DNA of 6,397 nt, taken from assembly GCA_003452655.1 (NCBI GenBank), contig DMNR01000285.1:434-6830 (forward strand). Direction: 5' to 3'. The notes beneath the pieces were generated by a model. That model searched no databases. It was not told the DNA's origin and was given only the letters and a program-made list of their open reading frames with translations. This DNA is from Actinomycetota bacterium. Its GTDB lineage: Bacteria > Actinomycetota > Actinomycetes > S36-B12 > UBA10799. Below, one piece after another: positions 6,378 through 6,397 of the stretch; the first letter of the stretch is position 1; each line of letters starts with the position of its first letter. The position numbers were made by a program, and so were the translations under genes.

Positions 6378-6397
6378 GATCTCACCCGTTCGCCCGC

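Noticed and set aside
6307..6397. A further gene at the right edge
   Set aside because: No start with an adequate reading frame was found; the ATG at 6345 on the plus strand meets a stop after three codons, so the stretch is treated as upstream control DNA.
1..6397. A defence, mobile or novel multi-gene system
   Set aside because: Every large frame belongs to a common enzyme family, there is no integrase, transposase, repeat array, nuclease, or compositional break that I could see.

Overview
This GC-rich window is most consistent with a chromosomal segment of an actinobacterium. The evidence is frequent GTG starts, compact gene packing, an acyl-CoA carboxylase beta subunit, a TRAM-domain 5-methyluridine methyltransferase with an Fe-S motif, and a beta-phosphoglucomutase-type HAD protein like those common in actinobacteria. 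Genus or species cannot be decided from the sequence. I saw no mobile element, CRISPR array, tRNA, rRNA, integrase or toxin-antitoxin pair.

Layout. From the left edge to about 2830, three minus-strand genes read right to left as a likely operon: a YaaA-family peroxide-stress protein (2051-2830), a TRAM-domain RNA m5U methyltransferase (728-2014), and the N-terminal part of an acyl-CoA carboxylase carboxyltransferase subunit (722 to the left edge, cut). From a 60-base divergent spacer (2831-2890) two plus-strand genes run right: a ketopantoate-reductase-family oxidoreductase (2891-3829) and, 9 bases later, a HAD hydrolase of the beta-phosphoglucomutase group (3839-4552). A long imperfect hairpin (4555-4604) sits between this pair and a second minus-strand unit and looks like a bidirectional terminator. 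The second unit is an alpha/beta hydrolase (5458-6306) followed after 23 bases by a class I SAM-dependent methyltransferase (4631-5434). The last 91 bases are the presumed control region of that unit, with a CTAGTT direct repeat at 10-base spacing.

How the genes work together. The products are small metabolic or housekeeping enzymes without an obvious common pathway: CoA-ester carboxylation, RNA modification and peroxide/iron stress in one unit, a keto-acid reductase with a sugar-phosphate-type phosphatase or mutase in the second, and an esterase with a small-molecule methyltransferase in the third. Operon membership is inferred from strand and spacing only. I do not see a new defence, mobile or biosynthetic system. 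The points most worth checking are an altered phosphate-binding position in the beta-phosphoglucomutase-like protein, the convergent hairpin, the direct repeat upstream of the hydrolase, and several start sites that ribosome-binding sequences resolve.
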